From the NCBI GenBank assembly GCA_902538085.1, contig CACBDV010000001.1, forward strand, positions 231,766 to 295,765: a stretch of DNA of 64,000 bases, read 5' to 3'. Both the position numbers and the translations under genes were made by a program. A model generated the notes under the pieces. The model searched no databases. It worked only from the letters and a program-made list of their open reading frames with translations, and was not told where the DNA came from. Positions 27,975 through 36,000 of this stretch are shown in pieces (positions within the stretch are counted from its first letter, which is position 1; every line of letters begins with the position of its first letter). This DNA is from an uncultured Alphaproteobacteria bacterium (lineage in GTDB: Bacteria; Pseudomonadota; Alphaproteobacteria; HIMB59).

Positions 27975-29023
27975 TAAAATTCTCCTATGGTAAAGCCATT
28001 GCTAGCTATCCAATTTAAGTTTCCACTAAAAAATGATCTAATATCTGTAAGCCCATACTTTAACATTGTGATTCTGTCTAAGCCCACTCCAAATGCAAAA
28101 CCTTGATAGGTATTCGTATCCACATTGCAGTTCTCTAAAACTATTGGGTTCACCATTCCACATCCAAGAATCTCAAGCCAACGATCACCTTGACCTAATT
28201 GGATCTTGTTATTAACTATTTCATAAGCAATATCCATTTCAGCAGAAGGTTCAGTAAAAGGAAAGTAACTAGGTCGAAATCTTACTTTTAAATTCTGTAC
28301 ATTAAAAAATTGTTTACAGAATTCAATTAGAGTGCCCTTCAAATCTCCCATATTTGCATTTTCATTAATAAACAAACCCTCAACTTGATGAAACATTGGA
28401 GAATGTGTTGAGTCGGAGTCACACCTATATGTTCTTCCAGGAGCAATTATTTTGACTGGGGGTTTTTGATTTAATAACGTTCTAATTTGAACTGGGCTAG
28501 TGTGTGTTCGTAAAACGTAGGGCTTACCTTCTTTATCCTTGTCATCTATATAAAAAGTATCCTGCATTTCACGTGCAGGATGATTTTCAGGAATATTTAA
28601 CGCTGAAAAATTGAAAAAATCTGTCTCTATATCAGGGCCTTCGGCAACAGAGTAACCCATTGATCCAAAAATATTGATAACCTCATCAAATGTTTTTGAT
28701 ATTGGATGAGCCTTCGATGCTATAGAATTTGGTGGAGGGAAACTTATATCTAAATATTCGTTTTTTAATTTAGAGTTTATTTCTTCAATTTTTAAATCGT
28801 TAAATTTATTTTTAATAAGATTATCAACTTCAATTCTTAGTAAATTTAATTTTGAACCTGAAGATTTTTTTTCTTCTAAAGAAAGATCCTTAAGACTTTT
28901 CAATAACTCAGTTATTTTCCCCTTTTTTCCTAAGTAAGCTACTTTAACGTTTTGTAATTCTTGTTGGCTAGAGCTTTGCTCTATTTCTTTCGTAACTTCA
29001 TTTAGGACTTTTTTAATGTCCAT
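27974..29023 (-). CDS. pheS: Phenylalanyl-tRNA synthetase alpha chain
   Basis: A 349-residue PheS. The N-terminal coiled coil (about 1-90, with AYLGKKGKITELLKSLKDLS) contacts the tRNA. Class II motifs follow: HPISKTFDEVINIF, the motif 2 region RTHTSPVQIRTLL with APGRTYRCDSDSTHSPMFHQ, and the C-terminal FGVGLDRITMLKYGL motif 3 with its arginine. The gene is part of infC-rpmI-rplT-pheS-pheT, the classic order. No Shine-Dalgarno is visible before its ATG, unlike rplT and rpmI. Confidence 0.97.
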   Translation of the reverse strand: MDIKKVLNEVTKEIEQSSSQQELQNVKVAYLGKKGKITELLKSLKDLSLEEKKSSGSKLNLLRIEVDNLIKNKFNDLKIEEINSKLKNEYLDISFPPPNSIASKAHPISKTFDEVINIFGSMGYSVAEGPDIETDFFNFSALNIPENHPAREMQDTFYIDDKDKEGKPYVLRTHTSPVQIRTLLNQKPPVKIIAPGRTYRCDSDSTHSPMFHQVEGLFINENANMGDLKGTLIEFCKQFFNVQNLKVRFRPSYFPFTEPSAEMDIAYEIVNNKIQLGQGDRWLEILGCGMVNPIVLENCNVDTNTYQGFAFGVGLDRITMLKYGLTDIRSFFSGNLNWIASNGFTIGEF

Positions 29024-29030
29024 TTTTAAT

Positions 29031-29390
29031 CTAGTTGGCTAAATTAGCCTTGGCTTTCTCAACAATTGATTTAAAAGCAGCGGGTTCATGAAATGCAATT
29101 TCAGAGAGAATTTTTCTATTGATTTCAATGTTTGCTTTTTTTAATCCATCAATAAATTTTGCATAAGTGAGACCATGCTCTCTAACTCCGGCATTAATTC
29201 TTTGGATCCATAATCCTCTAAAATCTCTTTTCTTATTTCTTCTATCACGATAAGCGTATTGGAGAGCTTTATCCATACTTTGTGTTGCTACTCTATAAAC
29301 ATTTTTTCTTCTACCTCGATGACCTTTTGTAAATTCAAAAACTTTTTTATGTTTGGCTCTTGCTGTAACACCTCTTTTAACTCTTGGCAT
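29031..29390 (-). CDS. rplT: 50S ribosomal protein L20
   Basis: A 119-residue L20 of normal length, starting [16 protein letters not shown], with the conserved [20 protein letters not shown] and [20 protein letters not shown]. It binds 23S rRNA early in 50S assembly, and in other bacteria represses its own operon. Spaced 16 bases from rpmI. A strong Shine-Dalgarno precedes the ATG. Confidence 0.98.
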   Translation of the reverse strand: MPRVKRGVTARAKHKKVFEFTKGHRGRRKNVYRVATQSMDKALQYAYRDRRNKKRDFRGLWIQRINAGVREHGLTYAKFIDGLKKANIEINRKILSEIAFHEPAAFKSIVEKAKANLAN

Positions 29391-29397
29391 AATATCT

Positions 29398-29403
29398 CTC
29401 CTT
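29398..29403 (-). promoter_or_regulatory. Shine-Dalgarno of rplT (AAGGAG)
   Basis: The minus strand reads AAGGAG seven bases before the rplT ATG at 29390. It is one of the few clear ribosome binding sites in the window. Confidence 0.75.
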
Positions 29404-29406
29404 TAC

Positions 29407-29607
29407 CTATTTAGAATATGGCATCATTGACTCAATTATTATTGATGCAGATTTTGATAAGACCCTTGTACCTTTAGAATTTCTGATAAAAGAGTTTGTT
29501 CTTTTAGACATGCCATGGCGTTTACCAACGTTTCCGACAACTAGTTTTCCTGATGAGGATTTTTTAAAGCGTTTTTTGACGCTACTTTTTGTTTTTAGTT
29601 TGGGCAT
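29407..29607 (-). CDS. rpmI: 50S ribosomal protein L35
   Basis: A 66-residue L35 of normal length: [20 protein letters not shown], then [20 protein letters not shown]. It is a basic protein of the 50S subunit. It lies between infC and rplT as in most bacteria and is preceded by a strong Shine-Dalgarno. Confidence 0.98.
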   Translation of the reverse strand: MPKLKTKSSVKKRFKKSSSGKLVVGNVGKRHGMSKRTNSFIRNSKGTRVLSKSASIIIESMMPYSK

Positions 29608-29612
29608 TTCAT

Positions 29613-29618
29613 CTCCTT
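29613..29618 (-). promoter_or_regulatory. Shine-Dalgarno of rpmI (AAGGAG)
   Basis: The minus strand reads AAGGAG five bases before the rpmI ATG at 29607, within a longer AAAAGGAGAT. Confidence 0.75.
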
Positions 29619-29698
29619 TTGAGTAAGTTAATAAGATCTTAAGGCATACCCTTTAAAAGCCTTTTCGATCAGTTGATGTCAGTTAAATATCATAAAAT

Positions 29699-30247
29699 TT
29701 ATTTGGGTGCAACTACGAGAAAAGCTTGTCTTCCCTCGATTTTAGGTTCCATTTCAACTCTGATAAGATCTCCCAAATCTGTTTTAACCCTTTTGAGCAT
29801 ATCAATACCTAAATTAGAATGCTCCATTTCTCTACCCTTAAATCTCAAGCTGAATTTCACTCTGTTTCCCTCTTTTAAAAATTTCTGAGCATTTCTGATT
29901 TTAACTTGGTAGTCGTGCTCTCCTGTACCCGGTCTAATTTTAAGCTCTTTGGTTTCAATTACTTTTTGTTTCTTTTTTGCTTCATTTTTTTTCTTCTGTT
30001 CTTGATACTTAAATTTTCCATAGTCTACTATTTTACAAACTGGAGGATTATTATTTGGAGCTATCTCTACTAAATCCATACCTCTACCTTTAGCAATGTC
30101 TATAGCTTCATTTTTTTTCATAACTCCTAATTGCTCCCCATCATCAAGAATAACCCTAACATCCGCCGCAGAAATAAAATTATTTATCTTATGGAGATCT
30201 TTTTTGCCACGAAAGTTATTATTTCTTTGGTAAGGTTTATTCAAAAT
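29699..30247 (-). CDS. infC: Translation initiation factor IF-3, non-ATG start
   Basis: About 182 residues. The IF-3 N domain has GVMKKNEAIDIAKGRGMDLV and PPVCKIVDYGKFKYQEQKKK; the C domain has ELKIRPGTGEHDYQVKIRNA and VKFSLRFKGREMEH. It controls start-codon selection by binding 30S subunits. No ATG lies near the N terminus. The candidates are ATT at 30247 directly followed by TTG at 30244; I extend to the ATT because infC of many bacteria starts with a rare codon (AUU in E. coli) that lets IF-3 repress itself. ATC at 30259 is a third option. No Shine-Dalgarno is visible. The exact start is uncertain; identity is firm. Confidence 0.93.
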   Translation of the reverse strand: MLNKPYQRNNNFRGKKDLHKINNFISAADVRVILDDGEQLGVMKKNEAIDIAKGRGMDLVEIAPNNNPPVCKIVDYGKFKYQEQKKKNEAKKKQKVIETKELKIRPGTGEHDYQVKIRNAQKFLKEGNRVKFSLRFKGREMEHSNLGIDMLKRVKTDLGDLIRVEMEPKIEGRQAFLVVAPK

Positions 30248-30280
30248 ATTTTGTGTGATGGAAAAGAAAGGAGGTTTGCA

Positions 30281-30286
30281 ATTATA
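30281..30286 (-). promoter_or_regulatory. Candidate -10 box for the infC operon (TATAAT)
   Basis: The minus strand carries TATAAT about 33 bases upstream of the infC start region, in a 110-base gap after the upstream glycosyltransferase gene. No convincing -35 hexamer is seen 16-18 bases away. The rest of the gap holds nothing else recognisable. Confidence 0.4.
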
Positions 30287-30358
30287 AATGTCCTAGTGAT
30301 TGCTTTAATAAAATCATCTAAGGATTATTAGCAAAGATAGATCAATTGTAAATATAAA

Positions 30359-31267
30359 TTATTTTAATATTTGTTCTATTTTATTGATAATAATGTTCAC
30401 ACTAATATTTTTTACGTTAGATGCCGTGATTTTATGTAAATTATTCCCTAGAGGGTAACATGATCGAGAAATTTCGTTATCATTTGCTAACCAAATTACG
30501 TTTTTATTTGTTAAACCTGCAATATGGGCTGGTCCTGTGTCATTTGTAATGACTAACTCAGAAGAATTACATAATTGATAGAAATCCTCAATCTTTGATT
30601 CATTAATTTTATTTTTAGACTCTGGACACAATCTAATTATTTCATTAATTGTATCTAAATCCAAATCAGAGCCGGTTAGATAAACTTCATAGTTTCTACC
30701 AACTAAATACTTTGCTACTTGGGCATATTTATCCGAAGGCCATTTTTTATATTCTCCAGATTTAGATGTCCCTGGTATAAAAATTACTTTATTTGATGGT
30801 TTTGTATTACCTTTAAGCATCCAATTTAAATCAGGTTGTGAGTAATTATTTATTTTCAGATATTTTAATTGTTCTTGATGGTTTTTAGTGATGTGTTGAA
30901 TACCAAGTTTTTTTTGCTTATATTTGAAACTTGAAAATTTTCTTGCAGATAAGATTTTACATTTAGTAAACATCTTAATAAAAAAATTATAAATTTCTGT
31001 TCTATTTGAATTTTGTAAATCAATTAATAAATCTATTTTTTTTTCTTTAACTTTTTTCAAAATATTTTTTATTGAAGGGAAAATTGATATCCTATTATCA
31101 ACTAAAATTTCATTAACATAAGGTAAGTTTTTAAAAATTTGTTTATAGTTAGACTGAGTAAGTAAATATATGTTCGAGTTTGGATAATTTTCTCTTAAAG
31201 TTTTAATAGCTCCAAATGATAAGACTAAATCACCAAGTGAACCATGTTTAATTACTAGAATATTCAT
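30359..31267 (-). CDS. Glycosyltransferase family 9 protein
   Basis: A 302-residue GT9 (heptosyltransferase-like) protein. It starts MNILVIKHGSLGDLVLSFGA, the N-terminal signature with GDLV. The donor half has FIPGTSKSGEYKKWPSDKY and the conserved LVITNDTGPAHIAGL near residue 243. It is a better match to classic heptosyltransferases than the GT9 gene at 21005. It likely extends LPS core. An ATGA overlap (31264-31267) couples it to the upstream GT4 gene. Local DNA is extremely A+T-rich (for example 13% G+C across 30961-31020). Confidence 0.8.
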   Translation of the reverse strand: MNILVIKHGSLGDLVLSFGAIKTLRENYPNSNIYLLTQSNYKQIFKNLPYVNEILVDNRISIFPSIKNILKKVKEKKIDLLIDLQNSNRTEIYNFFIKMFTKCKILSARKFSSFKYKQKKLGIQHITKNHQEQLKYLKINNYSQPDLNWMLKGNTKPSNKVIFIPGTSKSGEYKKWPSDKYAQVAKYLVGRNYEVYLTGSDLDLDTINEIIRLCPESKNKINESKIEDFYQLCNSSELVITNDTGPAHIAGLTNKNVIWLANDNEISRSCYPLGNNLHKITASNVKNISVNIIINKIEQILK

Positions 31268-32358
31268 GAATTTATTAAATTTTTATAAATGTCCAAAGTT
31301 TTTCTGCACATAAGATCAGATGAGTAATTTTTTTCTACATAAGATCTTCCTTTTTTTGATATTTCTTTATAATTTTTTAAAGCATATTTAAAAGTTTTTT
31401 GGAATGATTTAAAAGAATTAACATCAAATAACAAATTTTTATTAAATTTAAGAAGTTGCTCTTTAGTACCACCTTGATTAGGCGCTATAACAACTTTAGA
31501 TACGGATAATGCCTCAGAAACAGTTCTACCAAACCCTTCGGGTCTCTTAGAGATATTTACAACCAAGTATGCCCCTTGATACAGTTTTTTTACATCTAAT
31601 GTAGGTTTATGAATTATAATTTTTTTTGATATATTTAATTTATTAATTAGTAATTGTATTTTTTTTTCTTCTTTACTTTTATTTAAAGATACAATGTGAA
31701 TATTGAATGTGTCTTTGTGCTTTTGCTGCAATAATGAGAAGTAATTTAGTAATAATTCGTGCCCTTTCCAACTTGAAATCCTCGAGGGTATGAAAATACT
31801 TTTACTCACAAGTTTTTTTCTCGATGGTGAAAAGTAATTTGTATCTACACCTCTTGGAATAACATGTAGTTTAGTTTTATCATTAAATTTATGCTCATAT
31901 GTTTTTTTGACAAAATTTGAGTTAAAAATAATAGCATCACCTTTCAATAAAAAACTGTTATACCAATCTTTTAAAAATGACTTAGACTCATATTTGTTGT
32001 GAACACTTGTAACAACTTTTATATTTAAATTTTTAATGTATTTAATAAGAAAAAAAGCTGGTGCTCTTGAAGAGATATGTACTAAGTTTATTCTTTTTTG
32101 TTTAATTAATTGCTTTATTTGGATTTTGATTTTGCTTTGATCTAAAAAATTTTTAAATTTGCAATTATCTAATTTTATTATTTTTAAACCTTTAGTATTA
32201 AAATTTTTATTGCTATTTTCACATAAAATATAGTTATTAATTTTTTTTTTATTGAGATATTTTGCAATATCTCTCACACCAGTCTCAATACCTCCAATGC
32301 CCATGGATGGAATTATTTGTAAACAAGTTATTTTTTTTGTATTTTTAATATGTGTCAA
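31264..32358 (-). CDS. Glycosyltransferase family 4 protein
   Basis: A 364-residue GT-B glycosyltransferase. The N-terminal acceptor domain has LQIIPSMGIGGIETGVRDIA. The C-terminal donor domain has IFIPSRISSWKGHELLLNYF, then RPEGFGRTVSEALSVSK with the two glutamates of the EX7E motif, and APNQGGTKEQLL. It probably transfers a hexose onto LPS or another envelope glycan. The likely start is TTG at 32358; no ATG precedes the first beta strand. That start overlaps by 7 bases the GTG start of the divergent hydrolase gene. Confidence 0.8.
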   Translation of the reverse strand: MTHIKNTKKITCLQIIPSMGIGGIETGVRDIAKYLNKKKINNYILCENSNKNFNTKGLKIIKLDNCKFKNFLDQSKIKIQIKQLIKQKRINLVHISSRAPAFFLIKYIKNLNIKVVTSVHNKYESKSFLKDWYNSFLLKGDAIIFNSNFVKKTYEHKFNDKTKLHVIPRGVDTNYFSPSRKKLVSKSIFIPSRISSWKGHELLLNYFSLLQQKHKDTFNIHIVSLNKSKEEKKIQLLINKLNISKKIIIHKPTLDVKKLYQGAYLVVNISKRPEGFGRTVSEALSVSKVVIAPNQGGTKEQLLKFNKNLLFDVNSFKSFQKTFKYALKNYKEISKKGRSYVEKNYSSDLMCRKTLDIYKNLINS

Positions 32359-33077
32359 AACTAAGCTTTTATAAAAAAGATGATGTTAAAATATCTTATA
32401 GATATTACAAAAGAAGTAAAAAAACTCTGATCTTTTTACATGGCCTATTATCAGATATGAGTGGTAAAAAGTCTAATTTTTTAAATAATTATTGCAAAAT
32501 AAATAAAATATCATATTTGTGTTTTGACTTTCAAGGGCATGGTAGATCTAGTGGTGAATTTACTAACTTTGGTATTAGTGATTGGTATAATGATTTAAAC
32601 GATATTATAAAATACCTAAAAATAAAAAATTTCATTCTAGTTGGCAGCAGTATGGGTGGATGGGTTGCAATAATATATGCTTTGATACACCCAAAAAAAG
32701 TTACAAAACTTATAGGCATTGCCCCTGCGCCAGATTTTACTACAAAGTTAATTTGGAAAAATTTTAATAATCATCAAAAAAATAAAATTAAAAATAATAA
32801 GATTGTTAAACAAAAGGTTAGTTCTGATTTTGCTTATTATTACTCTCCAGCACTTTTTGAAAGAAGTAAAAAATATCTAATTAAAAAAATTAAGGGTAAT
32901 TTTTTAGGAGAAACTATTTTCCTTCATGGGGGCCAAGATAAAGCTGTTCCATATGGATATAATGACAGTTTCAATTTTAGTAAAAAATTTAAAAACTTTA
33001 AGAATATTTTAATTAAGCATGCAGATCATAGTCTGTCTGATAAAGAGAGTTTAATAACACTATCTAAATTTATTTAA
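32352..33077 (+). CDS. Alpha/beta hydrolase
   Basis: A 241-residue alpha/beta hydrolase. The oxyanion HG is at residues 30-31, FQGHGRSSGEF at 60-70, and the nucleophile elbow GSSMGGW has Ser100. The acid is Asp196 in GGQDKAVP and the base His226 in HADHSLSD. It resembles small acyl-ester or carboxylesterase-type hydrolases; the substrate is unknown. The start is GTG at 32352. Its stop shares a TTAA (33074-33077) with the convergent gltB. Confidence 0.8.
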   Translation: MSKLSFYKKDDVKISYRYYKRSKKTLIFLHGLLSDMSGKKSNFLNNYCKINKISYLCFDFQGHGRSSGEFTNFGISDWYNDLNDIIKYLKIKNFILVGSSMGGWVAIIYALIHPKKVTKLIGIAPAPDFTTKLIWKNFNNHQKNKIKNNKIVKQKVSSDFAYYYSPALFERSKKYLIKKIKGNFLGETIFLHGGQDKAVPYGYNDSFNFSKKFKNFKNILIKHADHSLSDKESLITLSKFI

Positions 33078-36000
33078 GCTATTTTTGATTTTTTTGTAAC
33101 TGGAAATTCTAGTTTATCAATAACTTCATCAGGAACGACGTGAGCAAATTTTTTGATCTCAGAGTCATAATTTTCAATAATAAACTCAGCTCTTTTTGAT
33201 TTAGTCTCTTTATAGAAATCATTTAAAAGATCTAGGAGGTAGTTTTTCCATTCTTTGTTATCTACTTCATAAAGTCCAATGGTTTCCATGTTCATCAAAT
33301 CAGAAATATTCTTTTGTTCAGAGTAAATAAATGCAGATCCACCGGTCATTCCAGCACCAAAGTTATCGCCAACATCGCCTAAAATAATTACAGACCCACC
33401 TGTCATATACTCACAGCCATTAGCACCACATCCCTCTACAATTGCTAATGCGCCGGAATTTCTGACACAAAATCTGTCACCTGCTTGACCAGAAGCATAT
33501 AACCTTCCATCAGTCGCTCCATAGAGGGTGACATTTCCAATAATTACATTTTCATGACTAGGTTGAGTAAATGAATTTCTTGGCTGAACGATAATCTTTC
33601 CTCCAGAGAGACCTTTGCCTACATAATCATTAGCATCTCCAAATACTTTTAAAGTAAGACCCTTGACGGCAAATGCTCCCAAGGACTGACCAGCAGAGCC
33701 TCTTAGCTTTAGAGTAACATGGTCCTCAGATAAGGTATTCATTCCATATTTTCTTGTGATGATGGATGAAATTTTAGTTCCTATTGTTCTTAACGTATTT
33801 TGTATATTATATGTTAGTTCAATTTTTTGACCTGAGTTAATAAAGTCTTTTCCATCTTTTTCAAACTGATCGTCGAGTGTTTTTGGTACTTCATTTCGTT
33901 TTTTTGGTGAATGGTAATCATAAATTTTGCCATCATCAATCTTTGTTAATATTGGATTTAAGTCGAGATTATCTAAATCACTGGATCCATAATGAATTTG
34001 AGATAGTAATTCAGTTTTACCAATAATATCCTTTAAAGACTTGTAACCTAAAGAAGCGAGAATTTCTCTGACTTCTTCGGCAATAAATGAAAACAAATTT
34101 ACAACTTTTTCAGGAGTACCACCAAATTTTTCACGAAGTTTTTCATCTTGAGTACATACACCAACTGGACATGTATTTGAGTGACATTGTCTAACCATAA
34201 TACATCCCATTGCTACCAACGATGCTGTACCAATTCCATATTCCTCAGCTCCTAATATTGCAGCAATAACAATATCTTTTCCTGTTTTAATACCTCCATC
34301 TGTTCTCAAAAGAACTTTGTCTCTTAAACCATTCAAAGCTAAAATTTGGTGAACCTCACTTATTCCCAACTCCCATGGAAGGCCAACATACTTAATACTT
34401 GACTGAGGGCTTGCCCCTGTTCCACCAGAGTGTCCTGAAACTAAAATTACATCAGCTTTTGCTTTTGCAACACCAGCAGCAACAGTTCCAATTCCTGATT
34501 GAGCAACTAGTTTTACACAAACTTTTGCAATTGGATTTATTTGTTTTAAATCGTAAATAAGTTGAGCAAGATCCTCTATAGAATAAATATCATGATGTGG
34601 AGGGGGACTAATAAGCGTTACACCTTTTGTGCTATGTCTTAATTTAGCAATTAAATCAGTGACCTTAAACCCAGGTAATTGTCCACCTTCTCCGGGCTTA
34701 GCACCTTGGGCAATTTTAATTTCTAATTCTGAACAGTTATTCAAATATTCTGCGGTCACACCAAATCTTCCGCTTGCAACTTGTTTAATTGCTGAACTTG
34801 GATTATCGCCATTTTTTAATTTGGAATATCTTCTTGAGTCCTCTCCTCCTTCTCCGCTATCTGACTTTGAACCTATTCTATTCATTGCTATAGCTAAAGT
34901 TTCATGTGCCTCAGGGCTAAGAGCACCAAGTGAAATTCCTGGAGATACAAAACTTTTTCTTATTTCAGAAATACTTTCTACATTATCCAAATTTAGAGAA
35001 TTAGTACTTTCATTAAATTGAAGTAAATCCCTTATTTGAATGGGTTTGGAGCTATAAATTCTTGAAGTGTATTTTTTATATAGATTATATGAGTCTCTGG
35101 TTACAGCCTCTTGAAGCATATGTATTGAAACACCCTCATAAGCGTGTGCTTCACTATTAGCTCTAAATCTATATTCACCGCCTATATCTAAAATTACATT
35201 ATTAGATTTAAATGACAGCTCATGCTGTCTTCTTACTCTATTTTCTAAACCATCTAATCCAATACCAGAAATTCTAGAGGACATACCTGGAAAAAAACTC
35301 TCTACCATGCTTCTGCTTAAGCCAATAATTTCAAAATTTCTTCCACCACGATATGAACTGATTACTGAAATTCCCATTTTACTGATAATTTTTCTTAGTC
35401 CTTTCTCTATAGATTTTTTAAAGTTTTTAATTAGTTGAGGATAATCAGTATTCTGATAAATGTTTTTTTTATACCTATTTGAAATGAGTTTTTCCACTAA
35501 TGAAGCATTAACAGTAGTAGCACCAACACCAATAAGTACTGCAAAGTAGTGTACATCAAGACACTCTTTTGAAGAGACGTTTAAAGAAGTAAAAGTCCTT
35601 AAATTATTTTTAATTAAATAACTATGCACAGCACTAGTTGCAAGTATCATTGGTAAAGCAATTCTGTCTTTATTAATATTATTATCAGTAATAATTAGAT
35701 GTTGAGAACCAGACCTGACTGCCTGTTCAGCCTCAGAACATATTCTTTGGATTTCATTTAAGAAGTTAGTTTCATCATTTAATTTGTAAGTACAGTCAAT
35801 CTCTGTTGTATGTTTTGATAAATGACTTTTTAATGTTTGCAATTCATTATCTAATAATAATGGACTCTCTAAAAGTACCAAATTACATTGTTCAGAGTCT
35901 TCTTCTACAATATTTCCAAGGTTTCCAAGCCTAGTTTTTAAACTCATTACAACTTGTTCCCTAAGGCTATCAATTGGAGGGTTTGTTACTTGAGCAAAAT

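Noticed and set aside
34629-35021. A 130-codon open frame on the plus strand inside gltB
   Set aside because: It is antisense to a conserved part of glutamate synthase, has no recognisable protein motif and no start signal; the open frame follows from the codon use of gltB.
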